A DNA stretch of 64,000 nt from Daldinia sp. FL1419. Its lineage: Eukaryota > Ascomycota > Sordariomycetes > Xylariales > Hypoxylaceae. A program made the position numbers and the translations under genes. Positions within the stretch are counted from its first letter, which is position 1. Each line of letters opens with the position of its first letter. The stretch is from NCBI GenBank assembly GCA_025201765.1, contig MU623466.1:1-64000 (forward strand), given 5' to 3'. This document shows positions 1 through 9,844 of this stretch, in pieces. Below the pieces are notes generated by a model. It was not told where the DNA came from. It worked only from the letters and a program-made list of their open reading frames with translations, and did not search any database.

Positions 1-205
1 AAATATTTAAATATTAATATATATATTATAAATATTAATAATAAAATAAAATTAATAATATAAAATATTTATAAAATATAATTTAAATTTAAAAATTTTA
101 AATTAAAAATTTTTATAAAAAAATTATAATATTATATTAAATTATATAATTAATATTAATATATATATATATAATATTTAAAAATTTATATAATTATATA
201 GAATT
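1..205. repeat. AT-rich, probably RIP-mutated repeat remnant
   Basis: The first two hundred bases are almost pure A and T, with hardly any G or C, and switch abruptly to ordinary composition at about position 205. No reading frame is present. This is the composition seen in the RIP-degraded island at 8-16 kb, so it is probably the edge of another mutated repeat that continues outside the window. The repeat family cannot be named. Confidence 0.5.
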
Positions 206-1824
206 TAATAAGGGTTATTAAATAAGAGTTCGGGCTCTTGTGCCACCCAAGGGGTGGCCTCTCGTATGAGAATTACTCAAGTAGGTACCTGCCTAGACTG
301 GAAATACATCCTAAGAGTGTCAATTTAGTACATGTACCCGCCTAACCTAATCGATTGAGACTCAACCTTTGGAAATGAATGAAGAAAGAACAATGGACCC
401 ACTTTTATCTCATCGAAATGCCTGAATCTTAAATATGATCCTATCAACCCGCATCTTCCCGCACGCTCTTCGCCGAGAATACGCGCAACTTGTCGGGTAA
501 CCTAGGTACCTCTCGATTAAAAAGCCGGTGATTTCATTTTGCTGCTGGCTATTCCCGTCTTTCATAGGGGAACGCCGTTTCGGCCTTCGGTTGAAACGGA
601 TGCGGAGGATAGCCACGGTTTTCCAATCCTCAATGCCAGCCAAAATTCGCCCCAGCCTGCTGGGTTGTGCCCATCGCTGGATTCGGTATATTCTTCTTCT
701 AAGCTCTTTGACTTAATCCAAATAATATAAATGATGAGTCGAAATCTCGCATGTAAAACAACGGGGAGGATAGGAATCGGTTTCTGTAGTATCGGCCTTC
801 GTATCGTCAACTTTTACTACTTCTCTCTACACGACACAGATATGCACCTCTACATTCGCTTTTATCAAGATATTGCCTTAAGGTATATAGGTATATTCAA
901 GCCTTCGTACCCAAATAATACCCTAGGGCTCGGGCTAGGCGACGTACAACAGGCCTTTCCGACGGCAAAAGCACGGCTTAGAAATATTTATAGTTGATAT
1001 ATCCTACCGGTCCATGGGTCGTTTCTTCCGGGACCGAAGCCGGGGCTGGGACATTATCAGACTAGGCCTTACGGTAGAGATTTCAGATGCGAGCAATCTC
1101 GCTCTCCATCACTTGATTTGATAGGATGTTAACAGATTTGGTACAATACTCTTCATATAGAGCATACATGTCCGCGGAGATATCGTCCCCGTCTGTTGCA
1201 TTCAGTTCTTTGATCTCTTCCGTGATAAATTCCGCGAGGTCGCTACAATATCGTACGCGCTTGATATCATGGGAGACCGTGGGTTTTCACGGTAGACGAC
1301 GAGGGGGCAAAATTTGTTTTTTAGTTGCCTACCTATGCAGCTACGTATATTAGTACCTAATCCGCCAATATACCTTTGTATTCTCGTCATACGAGTCGCA
1401 AATGTCTCTCCGTTATCGAATCAGATATAAATTTACCTACAGTATAACCAGCCGTTCTCGTATACGCTTCTAGTAAAACTAGTCCGATATCGGCCAACCG
1501 ATGGAAGTTACTCAAGACGGGATCTATAAACCTGAAAATCCAATTGCATGGTGGCAATGCGGGAGCTCGGGAGCTCGGGAGCTGGTAAACCACCTCCGCA
1601 CCGGCAACTATCGGCTTCCGTAAATTGGTTGATTCTACCATATTCAGTTCTTAATTGTTCATTCTTCATTCTTCATTACCATAAGATATAGGGACCACCT
1701 CCATCTAGAGTAGCTATTTGATTATAAGGTGCCTAATATCTTAACTTGAAAACCTAGTGGCCTTTTAATTCACAACACAAAGGAAAAAAAAAAAAAAAAA
1801 CACAAATTACCGCCGCAATTCGTC
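206..1824. other. Intergenic, no convincing gene
   Basis: Short open frames occur on both strands, but none has recognisable family similarity. The longest is an 84-codon ATG frame on the minus strand (1641 to 1387). It contains a perfect in-line triplication of the hexamer GAGCTC context near 1560-1582. A run of 17 A residues at 1784-1800 lies just upstream of the next start codon. I see no RNA gene here. Confidence 0.5.
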
Positions 1825-2729
1825 ATGGGCGCGTACTTCGAAACCATTCCAAAACAAAGTCTGATCGATTGGATGTTGGCCCAAAGGATTTTCTGGGTAG
1901 CTACAGCACCATTATCGGGAAAAGGACACGTCAATGTTTCGCCAAAAGGGGGCCAGTATTTTGGCATACCCGACAACAAGACCTTCTGGTTCTTGGATTT
2001 GACGGGAAGTGGAAACGAGGTTTGCTACGGTCTATTCAGATAAGGCATTGTGAACTCAACTGACCTTTACGCAAGACTATATCACATCTTCTGGAGCCAG
2101 GTAATGGCCGCGTAACTATATTATTTAACGCTTTCGAAGGGCCACCCCGCATCGTACGGCTTTGGGGGAAAGGCCGCGTGCTAGAAAACGGGACGCCCGA
2201 ATTCGATAGTATCGTGCAAAAGGAAAACATAGAGGTCATCCCGGGCACGCGGTCGGTCATTGTGGTGGATATTCATCAAGTCGGCACCTCGTGCGGTTAC
2301 TCGGTCCCCATTTTCGACTTCAAGGAGTTCAGGACGACCTTAAACGACTACTTCAAACGCAAAGAAGACAAGTTTCTCGCAGGCAACGAGAAAGAAAGCA
2401 TGGACCGCTATTGGGCCCTTAAGAATGCTTGGAGTATGGATGGCCTCCCGGGTATGCCGCGCGGTTTGAAAGCCGCACGTGTCCACGCCGTCGAGCCTGT
2501 TAAAAAGATGGTTGGTCCTCTAGCGCCCAGAAACGGTGTAAACCTAGGTGTCCGTAGCGGATTCCTACTCGAACATTTCATTATTATGGTACTGGCTCTC
2601 TTGCTTGCTATTGCGTTAACTACGAATCCCGCTTTTCAACATCATGCACAGACACGTATACGGGATGTGATGCTACAGGTGAGAGCTGTGCCGAGCACGC
2701 TTCCGAGTTCTGTCAGGTTTAGGGAGTAA
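1825..2729 (+). CDS. Pyridoxamine 5'-phosphate oxidase-like FMN-binding protein
   Basis: Two exons (1825-2019, 2076-2729) give 282 residues. The intron starts GTTTGC, ends GCAAG and has a CTGAC branch site about 12 nt before the acceptor. The join restores the conserved order GSGNE-TISHLLEPGNGR. The N-terminal half is the split-barrel (PNPOx-like) domain, with the VNVSPKGG segment near residue 37 and the TILFNAFEGPPRIVRLWGKG strand pair near 80-100. Family members bind FMN or a related flavin, but most fungal ones have no tested substrate. Near residue 240 is a hydrophobic stretch (FIIMVLALLLAIAL), probably one membrane segment close to the C-terminus. A further small intron near the 3' end cannot be excluded. 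The family call is firm; the physiological role is unknown. Confidence 0.85.
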
Positions 2730-3309
2730 CGGTCGGCGGTAAAATAAGGCTACATTGTGTTATCTCCTTAGCGCGGAGCGGATTCGCTAGGAAAGCATTG
2801 GGTTATGCGTTCGTTCGTCTTTTCATATCGGGCACCCGAATTGGTTCGGGGCGATGGAACTCTTTTTGCAAAAGTCAAGTGCTATATGCTAATCTAACTC
2901 GTATGAGAATTACCTGGACTATCTGATATTATTGTGCCAGTAAAGGTTTAACTTGAAAAGATAGGGTAATGGTCTTTTGTGGAATTTGGGGATATAGTCC
3001 TTTTCTAGGCGAGATAGTATCGTGGTAGAAATTGAGTACCTGCATCTATCAGTAAGTTTGTTAAGTACCTATCGAATAAGTCGGGCCAGTCAGATGTTTC
3101 AAGGGATTTTATAAGACTAATTAATATATATCGTTCAAGGTTTGAGGACGTCACAACAGGTTTCGAGCGATATGGCATCAGAGCCATAAGCCTTTATCCA
3201 CCAGCTCGTACGTAGCTTGCCCGAGAAAAAATAAATCATGATACGTCGTTATAATCTAATATTGGGCGGATGCTCAGTGTAGCCATCCTCTATTTTCCAC
3301 AGGCAAATT
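2730..3309. other. Intergenic, 3' flanks of two convergent genes
   Basis: This lies between the stop of the oxidase-like gene (plus strand) and the stop of the secreted protein gene (minus strand), so it should hold both 3' untranslated regions. Only a 60-codon minus-strand frame is present, with no family resemblance. I see nothing else. Confidence 0.5.
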
Positions 3310-3923
3310 CTAGCTGGTTGCCCACCCCCTGAGCGCCGCGTACTTGTCCGGAGTACAAGGGCCATCATCCCATAGCACCTTATGCTCCGGGATCGCGCCG
3401 TCTTTCGTGGGGATCTGCATAAAGATGGTCTCCGACACCCCCGGAAAGTAGTTACCGTGACCCTCACGGCTAACCTCGGGAGTATCGGTAGCAAAGAGCA
3501 GACCCATTTCCCCCGGCGTTGTCGTGACGGTGACAGAGCTATTGTCTGGTAATGTTATAACTGCGAGTCCGTTCAGGACAACAATCCACCTGGGTCCGGT
3601 TAGGGCTTGGCTCATTGTGTTGCACCTAAGACTAGGTAACATTTTAAAGACACTTACTGGTTTCTAGGGGTATTATGGACTCCGCTGTCGAAACCAGCCG
3701 GAATTACATTGTAGGTAATGTTCGTTACGTCTCCTAGGAAGGTAGTCTGTGATCCGGCGATGCCGTTTTGACTAGATGAGACGAATGGCGCCGCAAGCTC
3801 CCAGCATTCGAAACGGGAACTGCCATCCTTAGCACCAATAGCTGTTATGTTGAGGCTAGTTGCCAGCGCCACGTCGAAAGCAGCGAAGAAGGATAGGTAA
3901 AGTGAGGAGAGACTCATCGCCAT
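3310..3923 (-). CDS. Small secreted cupin-like protein
   Basis: Two exons (3923-3658 and 3589-3310) joined across a GTAAGT..CCCAG intron give 181 residues. The N-terminus (about residues 1-21, MAMSLSSLYLSFFAAFDVALA) looks like a signal peptide, followed by SLNITAIGAKDGSS. The splice joins HNTPRNQ to WIVVLNGLAVITLPD, forming the beta-rich core of a single-domain RmlC-like cupin fold seen in many fungal small secreted proteins. Later blocks GEMGLLFATDTPEVS and ETIFMQIPTKDG also fit that family. There are few Cys (one near residue 40, one near 168), so it is not a typical cysteine-rich effector. The biological role of this family is not established; secretion is inferred from the N-terminus. It is convergent with the preceding gene. 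Confidence 0.8.
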
Positions 3924-5478
3924 TTTGGGGTGGGTTTTTTTTTTTTCGGAATAATTATTATAAAATGAGCTTATGTTGTCAATATTTAGAGGAAATCTGT
4001 AAAAAGGATGTGGCCGACGATCAAAGGAAATTTATTCATTAATCAACCTGACAAGGGTTCAGAATCAGCCCTCCACTTTGCTGATGGATTCGAAACCCGC
4101 ACCCACTACCGAAATATACAAGTACGTTATATTTCCCAAAGATACTTAACAACGAAATAAGGTTGTTAAAATTCATTTAAAAATTTAATTATATAAATTA
4201 TTAGGCGGATATTTATATATTCTTTTTTTTATTTTTATTTTTATAAATCTTCCTGATGTTAGTGTAATCTTTATAAACAAGGGTTTTGATACTAAGTAAC
4301 TATCAGAGATTATAGTGTTGTTTGGCAGGGGAGTGTGCCATCTTTTTTTGACGCTTTTTCTGGCCCGATGATGGATTTTTGTGGTACTATACTACCGAAT
4401 TGTCGAATTCACGTTACCCATCGAACATGAGGCGTACGAATAAGAAATAAGGTTTTATCTAACTCGCATATAAATCTAGAAGGCATTTGCTAGTATAATA
4501 TCCTATCACATATTTCGCTAAACTACTAAACCCGTACCTCTCGCCTTGCAAGTGAACCTACCAATAGGTAAGTGGGGTTATTCTGGATCCATGTCTAGCG
4601 GTCAATGTTAATTCTATATTAACTATAGGTAACTACCTAGTTGACCTATAACTCTTATCTTACAATAGGATATTGAGTACAATCTCTCTAGGCGGACTAA
4701 AAATTTTTTTTTCTTCCCAAGTTTATGAAGTGTTCGGGGACATCCATAGCTTGGGGGGGCTGTTTACACCAGTGTTTGATAATAACCGAATAATTGAGTC
4801 GATTATTGAGAAGGTCGCCACGGCTTCATGATAGTTTCCTCAATGCCAGGAAAGCCCAGTGATTTGGAAAGCCCCTGTCGAGCCCCGTATGACGTGATTA
4901 TCTGCTGTTGGTTGCTTCACCGCCAATGTCGGGAATTTGTCAATACGTGTCGATATTTACGAAATGAGTCGGAAGGTTTTAAACTGGATTCGGGCCGTGC
5001 TTTGCGTTCAAATCAACGACGTTTTACGAAGTAGTAGTTTCTTTAATCCTCAGTGGCCACGTAGCAGGATTACATTCACGATGTCCATATGAAGGCTGCA
5101 TCCCCAGGGTGGGAACCGGCGTGGCTAAATTTCCTGCTTGAGTAGGTAATTTATCTAGAGATTCTGGGGATTCATCTGACCTAGTTGAACGCGAAGATAG
5201 ATTACCAGATTACCAGATCACCAGATTACCTGCCTTATATATCTGCCAGCCTGACTGAGGGACTTACACAGTACCTTTCATGGTGGGGTAAAGGGGGGAC
5301 AAGACATCTGTCACTTTTTAGATCGGATGTAGGTACCTACATAGTATATAGAGCATTGCGGTGTCGAGGGCTGGGATATGCTCTCCAATAAATGATCGTA
5401 TGTTCTAAATCGCCAAACTTCATCCAAAGTTACTATAGTTATATACTTAGGTATAACTAATTAATATCGTATCCCACG
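3924..5478. other. Intergenic with AT-rich patch
   Basis: A poly-T run lies at about 3937-3947 directly upstream of the secreted-protein gene. An AT-rich patch spans roughly 4160-4260. Near 5200-5232 there is a short tandem of about ten bases (ATTACCAGAT type, about three units, imperfect). Open frames of 60-68 codons show no family resemblance. No gene is supported. Confidence 0.5.
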
Positions 5479-6242
5479 ATGAAAAAGTTCCCTCGGGAGA
5501 TAAAAGATAGCATCGTTTATTTCGTCTTCGAGATATCATGCCGTGAAAAACGACGTTCTGGACTACCAGACATAGCGAGCTTATCCCGGCCATGGCAAGC
5601 GGCAGTTGAAATTCTCACATTCAAGTGCATTCGTATCGAAAGCACGGAAATCACTAAATTTATCTCCATCTTTTCGACCACTCGTCGTCGTTGGGTCTTA
5701 GGACAACTCACGTTTGCTATAATATCACCCCTTTTCACTGGTGTGACTAATAAGTTCGAGACGGACGAGGAAAGGAAGACGAGTGATCAATTTAGCAGTA
5801 AGGCGATACGTTAACTTCTCGATGAGTTGGCAACCTGGCCCGCGGGCCTGGACACCAAGTTTATGATTCAGAATAGTTCCTCACTCTCGTATGATTTACA
5901 CCCTCGTGGGTTAACACTAGGCACTTAACTGCTGTCATATACCTCCCAGGTACTGGTAAACACTCCCAAGGAAACTACTACTCTTATACCAAATTTGAAG
6001 ATATTCATCCGATAAAAGTTCTATGCATTTGGTCTGTTGAGAATGGAATGTATCATCAGCATCATCGCAGGGTTAGCCCAAGCAGCCTAATATCGTTGAC
6101 AACAGCTTTTCCAACCCTTTTAGAGAGTGGCTGGTATTTCTGCGAGCCTGGATTTTTCACATATTTCCGAAAGGAGCTTTGCCGTTGTCTGGTGGCTTCT
6201 CTAATAATTTACCAGAGCTTCATGAAAGCATTGAGGACCTAG
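5479..6242 (+). pseudogene. Decayed F-box protein gene
   Basis: The frame opening at 5479 (ATG) reads as the N-terminus of the large fungal F-box family: LPRE-like opening (KFPREIKDSIVYF), then DIASLSRPWQAAVE and LTFKCIRI. The frame hits TAA at 5812-5814. Reading straight through it continues with the next family block (LLDELATW), so the stop is probably a CAA to TAA change, which is a RIP-type CpA mutation. A second stop follows at about 5926. Later family-like text (PSSLISLTTAFPTLLESGWYF) appears from about 6075 in another frame. No ribosome could make a full-length product, so this is a pseudogene. Identification rests on remembered family pattern. Confidence 0.6.
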
Positions 6243-6613
6243 ATAACTAAGGCTGTGGGAAGGGAGCAGGGTTTAAAGTTTGACATGGTTGCGTTGTAGA
6301 CGATCATACCGCTATATCTCGAGCTTGGAGGGTCTGTAGCTTAATATATATATGGCTATAGTAATGCTACACCCTCGAGTCTAACGTATTCGTACCGTTC
6401 ATGATTAGCTGGAATAACTTGCACGGCAAACCCTACTTAAGCTAGCTCTCAGGTAAGGCGATAAAATATTCTCTGGTATGAAAGGTTTCGTTCTGCCTAG
6501 TATGGCTAATGAATTTGTCACTTAAGGGGCTACGGGGTTTGTCTTTACTCTGCATAATTGCTACATCAAATAGGAAAAGATAGGAAACGAGGATGTCCCC
6601 TAGGCCAAGTGGC
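6243..6613. other. Intergenic, no feature seen
   Basis: This lies between the F-box remnant and the stop codon of the nucleoside hydrolase gene and presumably includes the latter's 3' untranslated region. No reading frame or repeat of note is visible. Confidence 0.5.
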
Positions 6614-7848
6614 TCAATTTTTACACCAAGTCCTCCAGTATGGTATGTGCTGTCCTGGTTCCCATAGTAGCGTATTTTCTAATCGCGCTGCAAACGTCGT
6701 ATTGGGCATCCTAAATTCGATCGAGTTCTGCGAGCCAGGATTGGAAGCAGATCCGTTTCCCCAGGTAGCAAAGGCAGACGCATTTACACCCACGCGGCCG
6801 CCGTGTGGATATTTCCATCTGAACACGTCGTCTAGACCACACACAGCGTAGTAGATCGCAGCGACGTCCCAAACCGGATGCTCCTGATCGTACCCGATAT
6901 TAGTACGGAGAGCGTATCCGAGAGGGTTGTTAGCAGGGTCAAGCTCCGTGGTAATGCGGCGGCCGAGGATGGTGTTTTCACCGACACCGTCCCAAGCGAA
7001 CGTTAATTTTCCCGGCCACCAGTTCAATACCTCCTGAGCAAACGTTGCGTTGTGCGCGTTCGTGTTATACGAATATCCTACGTCGTTGGCTTGCACGACG
7101 AGTTCGCGCACTTTAGAAGCGAGTAATTCGGCTCCAGTATGCGGAGATATCTGGTCGGGCCCGGAGTGGAGGAGGTTGAATACGTTATCAAAGAACCCAA
7201 TAACTGCGAGGGTGATGGAATTATCAGCCGAAGTGGAAAGGAGATAGCGATACGACGAAACTACTCGAGAGAAGTTGCATATTAGACACGGTGTTGCTAG
7301 ACATGCTAACTTCAGGTATATGAAATCGCAGCCGCACCTGGATCAGGAGTATTAACCCCGTCTCGGATGTCCTCGGTGAAGTTGTACGTCAATCCCGTAA
7401 CGTAGGCCCCGAATTCCGGGTACTCCGGCAACTTTGTCTACAATAGGATTCAGTAAGTATAATCTGACCCGTTTCGTTTCAACGATTAGAGGCATACCAG
7501 ATTATCGACAGGTTTCTGGATCGCTATCGGGGTTTGAGGGTACCCGAAAAAAGTGTTGATCGCATCAATGGCTGGGGGAACATATCGGCTATTCACGCCT
7601 ACGTATCCGTTGTGGTCAATGCCAGGCACACGCGCAGTCTACGTATAAGCTCTAGGATTCGAAGAGGACATACTTGACATGACTCCAATCAGTTCGACTT
7701 GTCCCCAATTTTGAAGTATTCCGCTCAACCCAATAGCCAACGGGTCATCGTCGAATGATAATAGGTCCGTGTCGATAATCAGCCTCTTCTTCCCAGACAA
7801 AGCTGCGTCTATGAACATGTGTAGTATCAGAAAGTGTAAGAACCTCAT
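6614..7848 (-). CDS. Secreted inosine/uridine-preferring nucleoside hydrolase-like protein
   Basis: Four exons (7848-7674, 7598-7498, 7437-7338, 7263-6614) give 341 residues with all phases consistent. All introns are GT..AG of 60-75 nt. The start at 7848 gives a signal-peptide-like N-terminus (MRFLHFLILHMFIDAALSG), followed by the family's metal-binding opening KRLIIDTDLLSFDDDPLAIG. That opening is slightly divergent from the usual DTDxxxDDxxA. Later conserved blocks are TLAVIGFFDNVFNLL, SGPDQISPHTGAELL, and ELDPANNPLGYALRTNVGY-like text ending in AIYYAVCGLDDVFRWK. Family enzymes cleave the N-glycosidic bond of nucleosides using a Ca2+ ion held by these Asp residues. The signal peptide implies the product is exported, which would fit nucleoside scavenging. 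Substrate preference is not predictable. The gene looks intact. Confidence 0.85.
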
Positions 7849-8136
7849 TTTTGGGGCCCGGATATTCGGCGTATTAAACAAGCTTTAGAATTGGGAAAAG
7901 GCCGAACGTCGAGCTTTCTTGCTCTTGTCGGGGTTGTTGGAGACGCGATGGCTGAATGGATATCCCCTCTCAACGCGTGGCAAGGAGTGTAAACGAGGGG
8001 CGTTTGCTTCTTCTAGGGATCGGATCCTTCAGATGCACTCCCGTTATCGTGGCGGGTCCAGCCATAAATTCTGATCGCCCAATATCCTGCATGCATGCTT
8101 ATAAACAGTTTAACCTCCCATGACGCCTTGGCTGGT

Positions 8137-8144
8137 ATATTCTG
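8137..8144. repeat. Left target-site duplication of DNA element copy 1
   Basis: The octamer ATATTCTG at 8137-8144 is repeated exactly at 9317-9324, immediately outside the two ends of the 1172-bp element. This fixes the element's borders to the base. Confidence 0.85.
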
Positions 8145-9316
8145 TTATCTTAGCGAGCTTAGATTAGAAATTTTTGTCAGCTACCACAGCCACCCAAATA
8201 TGGTCTGTACAGACGTATCTGTGGGGCTGTGCGTGTCGTGCCAAAAATTCTAGTTTAAAGTAAAAAGTTGATATTTTAAGCTTATTATATAAAATTACCA
8301 TATAAAATAATTTTTATTATTTACGAAAATAATTAATATTAAATAATAAAAATAGATATTTTTAATTTGTAAATGTTTGGAGGTAGTAATAATTGAGATA
8401 AAATTTTATATTTAATTTTTATATAATATAATAAAAGAATAAAAATATTATATATAATTAGGAAATTTAGGTTATCATTTAAAATATTATTTAATTACTA
8501 CCCCTACTAAACAATAACAAAATAGCGAAAGGTTTTATTCATTTTGTACAAATTATGAGGGCTAATAATAGGTATTTTAAAGCCCATTAGTATTTTTCCT
8601 AATTTCTTTATTGTGATATTAAGGTATTATTAGATTTAAAGGATAAAAATATATATATTTATTTTTATATAATATTTAACAATAATATAATTAATAATGT
8701 TTTAATTAATTCCAAACTTTATTAATAATTTAAAAACAATCCTTTTTAACCTCAAACATATTCGTATTGTTATTTAAGAATTTAGTTTTTTATTTAATTC
8801 TTTACTTAATCCTTAATATTATTTAAATTGATAAATAAGTATATTATAATATGTAATTATGAGTTTAAAGTATACCTCCTAAGAGTATACCTCCTAAACC
8901 TAAAATTAATATTGCATTTAGATTGAATTTATTTAGAATTTAAATACGTAATTCGCGTTGGAGGATAACTAGGCTGAGGATAAACGTGAACGGTTTGAGA
9001 TTAGGGTTTAGGGTTCTTGGAATACATTAGTAAGTAGTTTAAAAACATTAATTATATTTTATAAGTTAAAGAAACAATAAATTAACTTATTGATAAGTAT
9101 ATTGATATATTTAATATGTTTAATACGTTTAATATTTTTGATATTTTTGATATTTTTGATATAATTTATTACATATAAACAAGCACACTTTTACCTTAGA
9201 CTAGGAGACGGTTTTATGTGGGAGGGGTATGTTAAGGATCTAATTGGCTAAAAATTGCTGTGGCATAAAAGATATAAAGCAAAACCGTCCTCCTAGTCTG
9301 AGCCCCATTGAGATAA
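8145..9316 (+). mobile_element. Non-autonomous TIR DNA element, copy 1 (hAT-like)
   Basis: This is a 1172-bp element bounded by an exact 8-bp direct duplication. The left end begins TTATCTTAGCGAGCTTAGA; the reverse complement of the right end begins TTATCTCAATGGGGCTCAGA. The ends are therefore imperfect terminal inverted repeats of about 23-24 bp that differ mainly by C/T and G/A changes. A second copy with the same ends and interior lies at 9374-16786. No coding frame is visible, and most C or G positions have become T or A. An 8-bp target duplication is typical of hAT transposons (also P elements), so hAT-like is inferred from duplication length only. Copy 1 is mutated along its full length, unlike the right part of copy 2. 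Confidence 0.75.
9195..9302. repeat. Subterminal hairpin of DNA element copy 1
   Basis: A near-perfect inverted repeat of about 22 bp (arms at 9195-9216 and 9280-9302, core AGGAGACGGTTTT / AAAACCGTCCTCCT) sits just inside the right end of the element and encloses about 63 bp. The outer arm overlaps the terminal inverted repeat. The right end therefore carries two copies of the terminal sequence in opposite orientation. The same structure is at 16665-16772 in copy 2. Confidence 0.75.
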
Positions 9317-9324
9317 ATATTCTG
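9317..9324. repeat. Right target-site duplication of DNA element copy 1
   Basis: ATATTCTG is identical to 8137-8144. Only 41 bases of unique DNA (9325-9365) separate this site from the target duplication of copy 2. Confidence 0.85.
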
Positions 9325-9365
9325 GTATCCTTGTAGGGTATACAGCGAGCGCCGATAAAACAGAT

Positions 9366-9373
9366 ATCCACGT
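9366..9373. repeat. Left target-site duplication of DNA element copy 2
   Basis: ATCCACGT at 9366-9373 recurs exactly at 16787-16794, 7.4 kb away, on the other side of the interrupted element. This shows the two halves flanking the retrotransposon were once one insertion. Confidence 0.85.
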
Positions 9374-9623
9374 TTATCTTAGCGAGCTTAGACTAGAGAT
9401 TTTTGACCAGCCACCACAGCCACCCCAGTATGGTCCGTGCAGATGTATCTGTGGGGCTGTGCTGCTGTTCCAAAAATTCTAGTTTAAGGTACGAAGCCGA
9501 TATTTTAAATTTGTTATGTAAAATTATTATATAAAATAATTTTTATTATTTACAAAAATAATTAATATTAAATAATAAAAATAGATATTTTTAATTTGTA
9601 AATGTTCGGAGGTAGTAATGATT

Positions 9624-9628
9624 GATAT
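9624..9628. repeat. Left target-site duplication of the retrotransposon
   Basis: GATAT at 9624-9628 is repeated at 15845-15849. The uninterrupted sister element reads GAGAT at the same place (about 8395-8399), which is the empty site. Confidence 0.75.
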
Positions 9629-9844
9629 TGATGGTTGTATGCTATCAGGTATTATAGACCCTTGTAGTAAGTAAAGGAGGTATTATATAATTAACATATT
9701 ATATATATAAGGGTTTTAAATCTGTTAAGCTTAGAATAAATAGTTTTTTTCTTTAGGATTTATGAATATATAAATCTTATTGTATTGTTTTATTTATTAC
9801 TTACTTTTGCTATTATTTCTTTTATATGTATGTTTAGTCTAATA
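9629..9844 (+). repeat. 5' LTR of copia retrotransposon
   Basis: This 216-bp LTR aligns without gaps to 15629-15844 (constant offset of 6000). It starts TGATGG and ends TCTAATA, where the 3' LTR has CCCAACA. The canonical TG..CA ends are thus recoverable by combining the two LTRs. This copy has lost C residues (C to T) but keeps its G residues. Confidence 0.85.

Noticed and set aside
1387..1641. 84-codon minus-strand ATG frame
   Set aside because: No family similarity, no splice-linked extension, and ordinary intergenic composition; it could be a decayed gene but nothing supports it.
4050..4120. tRNA-like stretch containing GGATTCGAAACCC
   Set aside because: A B-box-like word is present, but no acceptor stem, anticodon arm or matching A box could be paired around it.
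9001..9017. TTAGGGTTTAGGGTT, telomere-like
   Set aside because: Only about two and a half units, inside the DNA element; copy 2 reads TTAGGGTTCAGGG at the same place, so a C-to-T change made it look telomeric.
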